From positions 3,355,501 through 3,419,500 of the forward strand of contig JAGTTD010000018.1 in the NCBI GenBank assembly GCA_018398585.1: a DNA stretch of 64,000 bases, written 5' to 3'. The stretch comes from Simmondsia chinensis. Taxonomy: Eukaryota > Streptophyta > Magnoliopsida > Caryophyllales > Simmondsiaceae. Shown here in pieces: positions 21,892 through 32,960 of the stretch (its first letter is position 1; the number at the start of each line of letters is the position of its first letter). Both the position numbers and the translations under genes were made by a program. The notes beneath the pieces are model-generated. The model made no database searches and had not been told where the DNA came from. It was given only the letters and a program-made list of their open reading frames with translations.

Positions 21892-23280
21892 TCCGCCTTT
21901 CGACTAAGGGCATCAGCAACCTGATTAACCCTCCCCGGTTTGTACTCCATCTCAAAGTCGAACTCCACAAGGAAGTCTTGCCACTGAGCCTGCTTAGGAC
22001 TCAACTTCTTCTACGTCTGGAAATAGCTCGTTGCAACATTATCGGTCTTGATCAAGATTTTAGACCCGATGAGGTAATGTCTCCAAGTGCATAGGCAATG
22101 TACTACAGCGGTCATCTCCTTTTCTTTAGTAGTATATTGCCTCTCTGTGTCATTTAACTTCCAACTCTCATAGGCAATGGGGTGCTCATCTTGCACCAGT
22201 ACCCCACTAATGGCGAAGTCGGAGGCGTCTGTATGCACCTCGAAAGGCCTACCATAATCTGGTAGCTTCAAAATGGGCTCCTCCGTCACGACTTGCTTTA
22301 GCCTTTCGAATGCTTTCTGACAAGATTCATCCCAATTCTAAGGCCTTCCTTTCTTCAACAAATCTGTCAAGGGAGCAGCTATGCTTGAGTAGCCCTTGAT
22401 GAAGCGTTGATAGTAGTTTGCCAACCCTAAAAAGGACCTTAACTGTGTCACGCTCGAGGGAGGCTCCCACTCACCAATGGCCTTCACTTTATCCTACTCC
22501 ATGCTCAACTCGCCTTCCCGAATTTTATGACCCAAGAATGTCACTTCCTGCTGAGCAAATGAACACTTCTCCTTTTTCACGTCCAGATTATTTTCTCGGA
22601 GGACTTGAAACACCATCTTCAAATGTTGGACATGGTCCTCCAAAGTGGCGCTATATACCATGATGTCATCAAGGTACACCACCACAAACTTGTTTAGGAA
22701 CGGATGGAAAATGTTGTTCATCAGCGTATAGAATGTGGCTGGAGCGTTTGTGAGGCCAAAAGGCATCACTATAAACTCGAATGAACCATAGCGGGTCACA
22801 CAGGTCGTCTTCGGTTCATCTCCTACAGTGATCTGGACCTAATAGTAACCCGATCGTAGGTCGAGCTTAGTGAAGTATCTTGCTTCACCAAGGCGGTCAA
22901 ACAGATCAGCAATCAAAGGGATCAGATACTTGTTTTTCACTGTGATCTTGCTCAACACCCTATAGTCGATGCATAGTATTAGGGACCCATCATGCTTCTT
23001 TTGGAACAACACAGGTGCATCGAAAGGGGCCGTGGAAGGACGAATGAATCCCGAATCAAGCAAATCTTTTAGTTGTCTCCTCAATTCCTCCAACTCGTTA
23101 GGAGACAGACGATATGGAGCCATGGCCGGTGGTCTCGTTCCTGGCTCTAGCTCAATCTCATGGTCCATCTCACGTTGAGGCAGGAGCTTCTTTGGAAGCC
23201 CGGGTGGCATAACGTCCTTAAACTCTTGTAGGACGTCCTGGATCTCCTCTGGTATAGGTACCGCATCAATCGGGCCCTCA
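21892..23280 (-). pseudogene. Chromovirus reverse transcriptase and RNase H
   Basis: Conserved blocks in one frame: [72 protein letters not shown] (catalytic Asp), MPFGLTNAPATF, FVVVYLDDIMVYS (the YLDD active site) and FLGHKI. RNase H follows with PFEVHTDASDFAISGVLVQD, and EKEMTAVVHCLCTWRHYL. TAG codons interrupt after SGYY, after LSME, after KKGRP and after YFQT. The frame is otherwise preserved from 23507 down to about 21775, so decay is almost wholly by point changes. Confidence 0.92.
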
Positions 23281-23429
23281 TCTATCTTAAGAGTGGCAAG
23301 ATAGCTGGGCTGCTTCTTCCGCAACCCCTTAGCTAACTGCATCGCTGAAAGTGCCTTGCTCACACTCTCTGGTTCCTGTCTCAAAGGAACCATGCATGCC
23401 TTCTCCCCCGTCAAGATGCATAGAATATC

Positions 23430-23760
23430 GAGGCAAGGTAGAGGCATTGTGCGTACCTTGTCCAAGAATTCCATACCCAAGACAAGTTTGAAGTCATCCA
23501 TGGGCACAACCGAGAGGTTGATCTTCCCCCTCCAATCTCCAACTTGTGCCTCAACATCTTGGACTGTGCCAATCGAGGGCTTAGCACTAGCATTGATGGT
23601 CTTTAGCCATCCTCCATCCTTGACAACACGGAGGGCTCTTCTCTATGCTTCATCATCAGACACAAAGTTATGTGTCACACCTGTGTCAACAAGTGCATGT
23701 GCATCGCGGCCATTTACCCGTATAGCCGCATACATCAACCCTTTAGAAGGGGCCTTCATG
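23430..23760 (-). pseudogene. Chromovirus aspartic protease
   Basis: Reads AHALVDTGVTHNFVSDDEA near 23650-23705: the VDTG active site (usually DSG or DTG) followed by THNFV is typical of gypsy proteases. A TAG follows DDEA. Further on, [18 protein letters not shown] is the flap and LGM region. In frame with the reverse transcriptase downstream. Confidence 0.85.
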
Positions 23761-23779
23761 GGCTCAACTCTTGAGGCGG

Positions 23780-24940
23780 CATTCAGCTACTGGAGGGAAC
23801 CAATCTGGGTTGCCTCCGACACTTCTACCCTATCTTCTTCCATCTTCAAAAAGAGGGCATTGAATGCCTTTCTCTTGGGGCACTCTCGGGACATATGTGG
23901 TCCCTCACAAAAGAAATATTTAGAGGTCCAAGGTTCTTTGGGCTTACCTTTGAACCAACGATCATCACTCTTTTGGAAGGGACGCGGCTTGTCCTTCTGC
24001 TTTTCTCCCCCGCCTCTTCCTTTGTCACCCTTCTTTCTTTCTGCTTCGGAGTCTCCCTTCGGTATTCTACCAATGACTCCGCTGCAGCGATCGCGGTAGA
24101 TAAATCAGGGACATCGAGGCGCTGCAGGTCCTTCTTAGCCCATGTTTGGAGCCCATCAAGGAAGAAGAATTTCTTGTCTCGCTCAGGGAGGTCTGGAATC
24201 TATAAGACAAGCTTCGTAAACTCATCAACATACTCCCTGATCGAGCCCGTATGCTTCACGCGTCTTAACCGGGCCCGGGCTTCGTCCTCCGCATCTTTTG
24301 GATAGAACTGGGATCGAAACTCTTGTTTAAAAGCATCCCAGGTATCCAAAACAACAGTCCCTCGAGCAATGTCTTCTTTCTTCCGCTTCCACCATAGGCT
24401 AGCAGAGTCGGTCAAGAAGAGTGCTGCGCAGCTGATGCATTGTGCATCGCTACGCAGGCCAAGGTGATCAAAGTATAGCTCAAAACTGCTCAAGAACCCA
24501 TTGAGCGTTTTGGCATCACAGCGTCCATCATGGGATTTGGGACAAGGGACATCCACTTTGACAAGCTCGGGCGCTGCACCCGAACGATTGGCAACTGCAG
24601 CCTTACACAGGGACAAGTCCGCCTTTTGTGCCCTCACTTCGGCCTCCAGGGTAGTAAGCCTATCATTGACTCCCTCAAGAGCATCCACACGAGCCACCAA
24701 GGCATGGAGGCACGCATCCACCTCTTGTCTTAGCAAGTGAGTGGTGGAGTTTAGCGCCTCTAGAACATCTCCCCGAATGTCATCTTGTCCTTCTTCCGAG
24801 GGCGGACGTTGGACCTTGGCAAAAAGTATGTCCATTTTTCGGCACAACTCCACCCAATCCATGCACTCGGCAAGGTCCTTGTTGGACTTCTTTCCTTTCC
24901 TTACATGGGCTTCTACATCCGTCAACGTGGACTCCGCCAT
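23780..24940 (-). pseudogene. Chromovirus gag
   Basis: The ATG at 24938-24940 opens 246 codons before a TAG. The N-terminal part has a coiled-coil-like segment (LVARVDALEGVNDRLTTLEA). The capsid-like part follows, with FLSSFELYFDHLGL, TDSASLWWKRK and FKQEFRSQFYPKDAEDEARA, which is retrotransposon gag. After the TAG the same frame continues (IPDLPERDKKFFFLDGLQTW), then a frameshift near 24000-24070. A zinc-knuckle-like CEGPHMSRECPKRKAF follows in the next frame, but its first Cys pair reads FFC, so the usual C-x2-C may be lost. Another TAG lies at about 23790. Confidence 0.88.
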
Positions 24941-25360
24941 AGTTACGGGGCCTTAACACAACCCAAACACGATAACACCACTATACAACCAATGCACGAC
25001 CCAAAGGCAACCTTGTGCACTTCAAGTACACACCAGGACACCAATATCGCACCTGGAACACCCACTCGCAGCAACCCTCAACACTGCAACAGCACCTTGC
25101 GACACTGCGACAGGACCCTATGACACTGCGACAGCACCGATGTCACAGCAAGCTCAACACACACACCCCTTCCGCTGCTAGGTGCAACCCTTGCGCTATG
25201 AGGGACAACACTTGCGCAACCCAACGCAAGCAATCCATATACCAGGACACACCCGGAGCAGGCTAATGCCTCCGAAAACCCAAAACTGCGCAACCGAAGG
25301 GACAAAGGGTGCGTAACCCAAAGGGACTCGTGCCCAACCTGGCGCACCTATATGGGAACG

Positions 25361-25374
25361 TGGCTTTGATACCA
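25361..25374 (-). promoter_or_regulatory. Primer binding site, initiator Met-tRNA type
   Basis: On the minus strand TGGTATCAAAGCCA starts two bases inside the 5' LTR. It matches the usual plant primer site TGGTATCAGAGC with one difference. Confidence 0.85.
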
Positions 25375-25376
25375 AC

Positions 25377-25992
25377 TGTCACTAGCCGGTCCTTGGGACA
25401 CCAACTTACGCGGCCTTAGCCACTCGCGACACTGATTCGAGTGCTAAGTCAGCCTTTCGACACCTCAGGCCTACTTTGAGGACAAGAGGGTTAGTGGTGA
25501 TTATGGAGTTTTTGGGAATAAGGGACAAGAGAGAATAATGGGGAAAGAATGCTTTTATTACTAGAACAAAACTTACAAGTGTACAAGGTAATAGAAGGCT
25601 TGGTGGTTGAATGCCAAATGATACCCCCACACCCCCTATTTATACTTGGGGACCCCCTCCCCTTCTCCACCGACCTTCTAGGTCGGTTTGGAGTCTTCTA
25701 GACTCCCTTGGGGTCCTGGTTTCCTCTAGAAGCTTCCTTTACTCTTCCTTAGTCAATGTATCAAGAAGCTTCTAGAAGCTACTATGCTAGAATATACAAA
25801 AATACTGTAGAACATGCAAGAATATACATGAATGTTCTGGAATGTTCCGGAATGATCTAGGACCCATATTTCTAGCACTTTCTAGGGCCTAGAACACTCT
25901 AGAAACATCCGAAAAAATATTGTACGCTACATAGTTACATCAAAGGGACCTCAATCGTGTCTTTCCCCTCATTGGCGAGTCAATGCGTGACA
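25377..25992 (-). repeat. 5' LTR of the chromovirus
   Basis: 616 bp, TGTCACTAGCC at the left end and GCGTGACA at the right. CCCTATTTATACTTGG near 25635-25650 gives TATAAATAGG on the minus strand, a TATA box for leftward transcription. The upstream part is rich in TCTAGAA palindromes. Confidence 0.92.
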
Positions 25993-28900
25993 TAGAGCTT
26001 AACCTTACACCTTGGTAACATAATGACAACTCATGCGGTTCGGCACATTTTATTGGCCATGCACTCGTCCTATATATTCGTAGGCGTTGCAGAAGGCAAA
26101 TCTTGATCCTTCAAAGGGAGCGGACAGACTCCCACACCTACATAGGTGGATTCCATCAAGTGTGTGTTACTGCACACCACCAAACATATGGATATAGGTC
26201 CATTAAGAGCTAAAGCTCAACCTCACCCCCGGTAACATATAGACAGTGTCCATCAAGTGCAAGCCTCGCTTACACCACCAAACATATGATTATGGACCTG
26301 TCTCCGCATTGTCACACCATAGGGAGGGACAACATAAAACACAATGCATTTTCTTGAATGAAACTATGACTTTTCACATTGAACCTGTTAAAACTAGATT
26401 GGATACATCACAGTTTATTCGTGTATAGACTTTAGTCCCGTCCCCCTCGATGTTTTTTCAATCAATGGATCTCCAAGGTTCTTTTCAGACCTTACACAAT
26501 CTAGTGATATTACTTTCTTTCGAGTAAGTCGTTTACAATTTTATGTCTGAGATGAATAGGTCTCCTCTTACCAAACCCATCAAGTGTGCAGTGTCCACAC
26601 CATCCGTCTTGGAATATAGGTTAGGTTAAAGCATCATGCTCAACCATCATACATGGCATTTCACACTGTATTGCAACAAAGCGGAACTTGAGAGTTGATC
26701 ATTGCCAACATCAATCATGAGTTGTTCTTACCCCCACATTGAGGTATCTGCAACGAGCTATTAAACAACTAGCTCCATCGCTTGCCAACTTTAACAAAAG
26801 TCATTATAACATAATAGTGGAGCAAATATGATATCAATAAAATCATATCTCCACCCTAAGTACTCAAATAGTACACATCGTACGTATATCGTATACACAG
26901 TTGGCACAAAAAACATATACCACAAACTTGTCAATCCATATATCATCAGAATTATGAAACATTATCATATCAAATCAATTATATCGCCACTAGTTTAGGT
27001 CACAAAAGACCATATACCCATTTTTATCGTACTTAGAGTACATGCATTATTATCATTAAGGGTAGTCCATGTACTATCAATATTGTATCAAATACTTGGT
27101 GATCTCAAGAAAAAGAGGTACAAGAGACGACAATTCACAAGGTGCCTTTTACAATTTAACTTAAGGCAACCCAAGCCTCTGCGAGGCTCTCGAGCCCAAG
27201 TGCTAGCATCGTCAAGCTATTTACACTGACTTTGGACAGTCACCAAAATAATATTTTCATCATAATCAATTTCTATGAGCTAGCTATACTAGCAAATATT
27301 GGCAAAAACACAATAATAAAAAAAGATTATGATCAAACAACATATCTCATAAGCTCTCAAGTGCTCTTCCAACCCCCATAAAAGAATGTCTCACACTACA
27401 TTCCTAAGCCATTCAATTTTTCTACCTACTAACTCAATCTTAAAGGACACCTAAACAATGTAGGCTTCAGAGAGGTGTCACAGCATATAGCTCACTAATG
27501 AGCCTAAATACATTGTCATTAGTAGAATATCTCTCATTGATATCAGATATCCAACACAACAAGGAGTCTATTACAATGTAAACCCCATTCATAGTACTTC
27601 ACTAGTACCTCAATAATTTAACTAGAACACTTCAATATTCATCATTTGGATCAATGTATGTAGACTAGGTCTACCAGTGACATATGAAATAATAGGATGA
27701 ATGTTATTTTTTTCATCAAACCATAATGCTATCAATCACTTTAGCGTATTTAGCTTATGACGCGATGCCACGTTTTTCTCCTCATCAAGTGAACATGAGG
27801 GTCATATAGTATGTCATCCAAATGACCAACATGAGCATACAACATATGACAATAACCCAAACAAGGTATCTAGACACAAGCTAAATACCAAGCCTATGAT
27901 TTATTAGGGTTCTCATATAACCTGCACCTTACCCTTTTGGCAAAAACTAGAAAAGAAGACATGAAACAATGATCCAAAGAGCATAATAAGTCTCTAATGA
28001 CAACACAAGTCCACATATGATTCATACATATCATTTTTTCCCAATCACAAGCTAAAATTAAGCAAAACAGTTCAAAAACCAGCAAAATACTAGTATAGAC
28101 AGCAACATTCAAAAACTAAATGTCATAATTTGCAGTATATACATGACATACAGTAATTGCACATCATAAACAACAAGTATTACTCTAGTACTTTCAAAAT
28201 CCAGTATGTAAAAGTCAATAACAGCATGTACATAAGCATCTTACAGCCCACAATCTATATATGACAATATGGACAGCAACATATAGCCAAAACAATATGT
28301 AGCAGCACATTCTGCTTGAAAAGAACATGTTTCAACACTTAAAACAACATGATTTTCATCATTTCAAGTAACATGCAAAAACATGTTCACAATGCTTCAA
28401 ACATAGCTATGGAAAATACACTAGACACATTAACATGGAAATTAATACACAAAATCACACATAGATCTCCAAGAACTCACAAGTCCTATTAGCCCTTTAT
28501 AATGATCAACTATTTCAATAGGTCACTCAAATATATGCAAGAAAACAACTCTCACATACAAGGTTAATCTGATGGTTAAAACTCAAACATATCATGCTCT
28601 ACCAACACAAGGGATTCAAGATGTACAGCTAGACACGTTTAACCTAAAAGTTGCCAATTCTAGGTTCAAGACTCCATTCTTGAATTTAGCATCGATTTAC
28701 TTTTTCCTTTCTCATTTTTGTAGATAATATCAAAGTTCTCTTGGCATCTTATTTCGGAGGCCCAAGATTCGAAATTGGTAGTTTGCAAATTGTAAGGCTG
28801 CTTCATGCAAACTGAATTAATTTACAATTTCACTTAACACTCTTCCCCAATTGAAATCTCCTAAATCTCTTTTTGGGAAAAAACTTTTCAACTTTTTTTT

Positions 28901-30255
28901 TCCACGTGTAAAAAGTACATATATGTACTTGATTCTGCAGGTTCTTTTAAATGCTTCTATATTTTCGGGGATGGCAACAAGGCGTACCCCGCGGGTACCC
29001 ACCACCGCCTCCTACCCATTATATCAGCTCATATCCTTTTTCGGATCTAGTACTTAGTCATTCCAAAAATCAATTTTATGTTCTTGGGTCTATCCTTTGA
29101 TCACTAGTTTTAACCTTAATTTAGTCGTTAACCTTCAATTTATTTTTGAATGCCCACTCTACTGCCAATTGGTTTTACACCGTTTAAGAATGTCTGCGGG
29201 TTTTCATGAATGATTAGTAATCTTTCTAAGACTAAAATCAACATACCTCATGATCTAACATAGTGATAATCATATTTAACCACAAAGAAACCTCCGCCTC
29301 AGGCTCTCAGGTCACTCTTCTACCTTACACTCGAGTTGGCAATTACTTAAACATATGAGATTATTGTCTTTAGATATCTCTATCAGGGTGGAGTATCATT
29401 ACTTCAACCTAACTAGAAAAAAATCAATATAATTTACATTGTTCTTTTAGAAGTCCAAACTAATGCAATCTACACAAGTTCTTGCAAAATTATCATTATT
29501 ATCTTACTAGGCTATACTCCCGCACATTTTGCTGGCTTACAGTGTAAGTCATATGCAAATAATGTAAGGGTTTTCATATGCTAAGTTGCCTAAGTCTGAC
29601 TTCCAATAATCCAGTTTGCTAACAAGGTCACTAAATGACAACAACGGTTACATAATGTAGGAACAATGTATAAAGTTCAAAGCATTACACATACACATAC
29701 TCAACTTCATGCATAATTTTTAGTTTATTATTAAGTATATCCCATTTCTATTGTCTTTTTTCTTTTTTCTACACTTAAAAGCCAACTGTAAAAACATATC
29801 TCAACACAAGCGAAATGGGCCTCCCTTTTTTATTTAATTAAGGTCTAACATGCCCTCCAATATGGGTATACAGTAGTCTATGCTCCGACAATTCATTACG
29901 TCATAATTATTTAATCGTTAATTCATCATTAATAAATATACGAGTTTATTACAGACGTTCTGTAAGAGAAACCGAGTTTATTACTGTTAAATAGCCACAA
30001 GTTTATGTAAGCAATAAGATCCTTCAAAGTGACAAATTAAGGGTTTTTCCTTTATTCTTTAAATAAATATTTACATCTCCAAAACATCAACATTAGATTC
30101 ATAACTGGTACACTAAATTAAGTAGAAAAAGAATACAGAAATTCAAAGTAGATCTAAGTTTTTTTCCTTTCAGATCTGTTGAATAATCTTCCAAGTCTAA
30201 GCACATAATAAAATTCTAATTACTTATGATTAATTGATAAAATTATCTTTTAGAT
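25993..30255. other. Non-coding interior of the LARD-like element (right part)
   Basis: No protein domain is recognisable on either strand. The first ~240 bp repeats the sequence just left of the gypsy insertion (19590-19780): both hold a TATTGGCCATGC / TATCGGCCATGC block, a GGGAGCGG block, an ACACCTA(C/T)ATAGGT block and CCAAACATATGG. Before the gypsy element inserted these were adjacent copies with a period of about 220 bp. The remainder is AT-rich. Confidence 0.55.
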
Positions 30256-30698
30256 TGTTAGAAAAAATGGTCTAATTGCAATGAGAATTACATCTAAATT
30301 ACAGTAAAACACTTCTATAAAATGCAGTAAAATGCTGTTATAAATTGTAGTATAATTTTACTATAAATTTTAGTAAAATACTGCAGTACAATAAGCAAAT
30401 TCCAGTGAAAATTTAGAAATAATTATATAAACATGGAGATCAAATAATTGTTAGGGAATTGATAAATATTCAATCATAGCAACGAAAAGAGAGAGTAATT
30501 GGAAAGATCTTACAAAAAACGAAGATATCGTGCCGTGGTAAAGGCCACTATCCTAAAAGACAATTTCGCAGCTGCTCCGGTGCACACAGTATAACATGCG
30601 GCCGTCCTCCAAGATTAACGCGATCCAACTCTTAACGTGTACTCGTTAATTGCCGGGTAGGAGCGCCTTGAACTTTGCCCAAATTTCAGGAGAGAAAA

Positions 30699-30748
<50 letters not shown>

Positions 30749-31062
30749 CGAGAGTGTGTATTTTTGGTTGTTATAGCTAATGGCATATATATAGCGTAGA
30801 AAACGGTAACAAGCATTAAAAAAACGGGTGCAGTGAATTCCAACGGCTATAAACGGTGACAAGCATTAAGTCAAACGCTATAATGAATTCCAGCGGCTAT
30901 AACCGGACGTAATAAATTTCAACGGTTATATTGTCATTTAATTCCCAACGGTCACAATTTTAATGACCCTAAACGACTAATAACGGTAAACGGCCGGTAA
31001 ATAGGCACAGTTAGAATATTTTTCCATAATACTTAAGTTTAGTTTGTATCATTTTTTCAACA
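30256..31062 (-). repeat. Right (5') LTR of the LARD-like element
   Basis: 807 bp, flanked on the right by GATGG. GCATATATATAGCG near 30782-30795 gives CGCTATATATATGC on the minus strand, a TATA box. The GA tract at 30701-30748 would be a CT-rich leader some 40-90 bp downstream of it. This LTR would be the promoter of the element. Confidence 0.85.
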
Positions 31063-31197
31063 GATGGTAGATTTTTCATGGTATCTTAGTGATGAAGCTC
31101 TTCATCCTTAAGGATAAAAAAATAAAAGAAAAAATATTCAATCACATACATTCTCAGTCAATCTATATTAAGAGGAAATCTACAAGCACAACACAAA

Positions 31198-31959
31198 GGC
31201 TCCATTTGTTTCAACGGAAGTACTTTTCTCGAGAAAAATATTTTCCTTTGGAAAAAGGTTTTCCATGAAAAATGCTATTTTCATTGAGGTTTTCCGTTAT
31301 TTGTTTCAATGGAAAACGTGTTTCATATTTTGATATTCGTTACTTGTTTTAAAGGAATCATCTTTTACCAATCATCTTATTCCTAGTTATAGAACAATAT
31401 AAATAGCAATACAATATATTTGAAATTATTTAGACTCTGTGGGGTTGTAGAGTTATTATTAAGATACCCTGAGGTTTGAGCATTTATTACATATCCTAAC
31501 ATTTAAATTTATATAATGACGTACCCTAAATTTGAATATTTTATCACCCAGGTACCATACATCAAAATTTGACGAATTTTTATAAGAATCTGACCAAATA
31601 TAAAAGTGCTAATATTACACATAATTGCGATAATATTTACACGTCATGTCAATATTTTTAGCAAATTACGATAAACATTTCATTATATATTGATGTAAAA
31701 ACTACATGGCTGAAATTATATATCATGTTAGCATTTTTTAGGAAAAATCTAATAAGAATACTTATATATTGTCGGAATGATGTTTCTAGATCACTCGAAA
31801 TGATGACTTCCCCTCTTTTAAAAGGAAGTCATTTTCTCCCATTTGAAGAAAAATATTTTCCTTTGAAAAAACCTTTTCCATCACCAATCTTACCCCAAAC
31901 AACGGAAAAGGGGAAAACCACTTTCTAAAATATGGTTTTCCCCCTAAACAAACGGAGCC
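31198..31959. mobile_element. MITE with GGCTCC(A/G)TTTGTTT termini
   Basis: 762 bp, starting GGCTCCATTTGTTTCAACGG and ending with the complement of GGCTCCGTTTGTTTAGGGGG. Internal mirrored blocks include ATTTTCCTTTGGAAAAAGG on the left and ATTTTCCTTTGAAAAAACC on the right. The interior is non-coding. Flanks share only weak similarity (AACACAAA and TAAATAAA), so the superfamily, hAT or PIF/Harbinger, is open. A diverged relative lies at 3556-4223. Confidence 0.65.
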
Positions 31960-32415
31960 TAAATAAAATTACCAAACTTAAAATAGAGGAGGATGAAAAC
32001 ATTTGAAATAATCGTCATGGCGAGTTTTGGCGATGGACTTCTCCAGCATCGACTCCCTGCAGAGAAAGCAAAGGTTATTTATTTAAATCTACTTTATAAA
32101 AATAATTAAATTTTCTCAGTATTAAAGGAATAAAATAGTTTTTTTTTTTTTAAAAGAAACAAACAAACTATTTTATGACAGTGCGTGGGACGTTTGGTCC
32201 CATATAAAGTATAACCCCAATAAATTAATACCCTTGGAGCTATAAAAATTTGTTAATTAATTGAGATGTTGTTTACCACATTAGTCCCAAGTTGGGACCT
32301 ACCAAAAATATTATTTAATCAAGATTATTAATTTATCGAGGTTGTGCTGTAGATCACTAAATAAAAGAGGCCTAACTCAAGCAAACGCTTCTCAAATCCA
32401 ACTTCAAGAGTATGA
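31960..32415. other. Non-coding stretch
   Basis: AT-rich, no gene or repeat recognised. Confidence 0.4.
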
Positions 32416-32419
32416 TTTG

Positions 32420-32960
32420 TTAACCAATTGGCACACAGATAACTTTGTCTATATGCGTGTTAAAATCTTTCATTTGGTCGTCATTCTTTTCACATATTGT
32501 GAGACTATAGTACACTGGTGATAATTTTTAAGTGTCTCCAAAGGTTCACATTGCTCCACACTTTAGCTTGGAATTAAACAGAGATTGTTTTAGTATTATA
32601 CCACAAGTTCTAAATAAATGTAACGCACCATTCTATTGACTTGTAAAGGAACATCATACCCAATGCCTCAAGGGCTCCCGCCTACGCAGGATCTGGGGGG
32701 GTAGATGTACGCAGCCTTCCCCCTTCGGGGTATTAACCTGAAGAGAGGTTGTTTCCCAGTGCCACCATTCTACTGACTTGTAACACAAGGTTATACATAA
32801 ATGAGTCTTTCATTTGAACATCATCCTTTCCACATATTGTGGGATTATGGTGAACTAATAACGTTCCTAAGTGTCTAGAAGGGTCCTAATTGCACCACAC
32901 TTTATTTTGGAGCTAAATGAAGATTGTTTTAAAATTATACAACACCGACAATTTGGGACA
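32420..32960. repeat. ~200-bp tandem repeat, left block
   Basis: About two units of the repeat described at 36890-38075, each with TTCACATATTGTG, GTGTCTCCAAAGGTTC-like, CACACTTTAG, GATTGTTTTA and TACCACAAG blocks in the same order. One unit is interrupted by an Au-like SINE. The block stops at the junction with LINE-B. Confidence 0.75.
32647..32762 (-). mobile_element. Au-like SINE in the tandem repeat
   Basis: On the plus strand CCTCAAGGGCTCCCGCC, GATGTACGCAGCCTTCCCCC and AGAGAGGTTGTTTCCCAG give the Au body reversed. A 21-bp direct repeat at 32626-32646 and 32763-32783 with one mismatch is the target duplication. It inserted after the tandem repeat had formed. Confidence 0.85.

Larger units (their letters stand above)
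19781..25992 (-). mobile_element. Chromodomain Ty3/gypsy retrotransposon, complete outline, inactivated
   Basis: 6,212 bp with two 616-bp LTRs beginning TGTCAC and ending GTGACA. It has a methionine-tRNA primer site next to the right LTR and a polypurine tract next to the left one, so it runs leftward. Domain order is gag, protease, reverse transcriptase, RNase H, integrase, chromodomain, which defines a chromovirus; short LTRs and total size are closest to the Reina group. TAGA flanks both ends (19777-19780 and 25993-25996), and the join makes sense when compared with the ~220-bp repeat it entered. About 15 in-frame stops and frameshifts in gag and at the 3' end disable it. LTRs differ at roughly 30 of 616 positions by eye. 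Confidence 0.92.
18590..31062 (-). mobile_element. LTR element with non-coding interior (LARD-like), host of the chromovirus
   Basis: Two related LTRs (18590-19380 and 30256-31062) start TGTTAGAAAAAATGG and end TTTTCAACA or TTTCCAACA. The pentamer GATGG at 18585-18589 and 31063-31067 is the target duplication, so both ends belong to one insertion. Without the nested 6.2-kb gypsy element the interior is about 4.66 kb and shows no gag or pol. Orientation is set by TTTGTGGGGGAT (the complement of 19381-19392) beside the left LTR, a good polypurine tract for a minus-strand element, and by TATA boxes in the LTRs pointing left. A long non-coding interior between LTRs fits a large retrotransposon derivative moved by another element's proteins. 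No clear primer site was found beside the right LTR. Confidence 0.8.

Noticed and set aside
28559..28700. tRNA-derived SINE
   Set aside because: Phrases such as CTGATGGTTAAAACTC and AGGTTCAAGACTCC hint at A and B boxes, but spacing, tail and flanking duplication are lacking.
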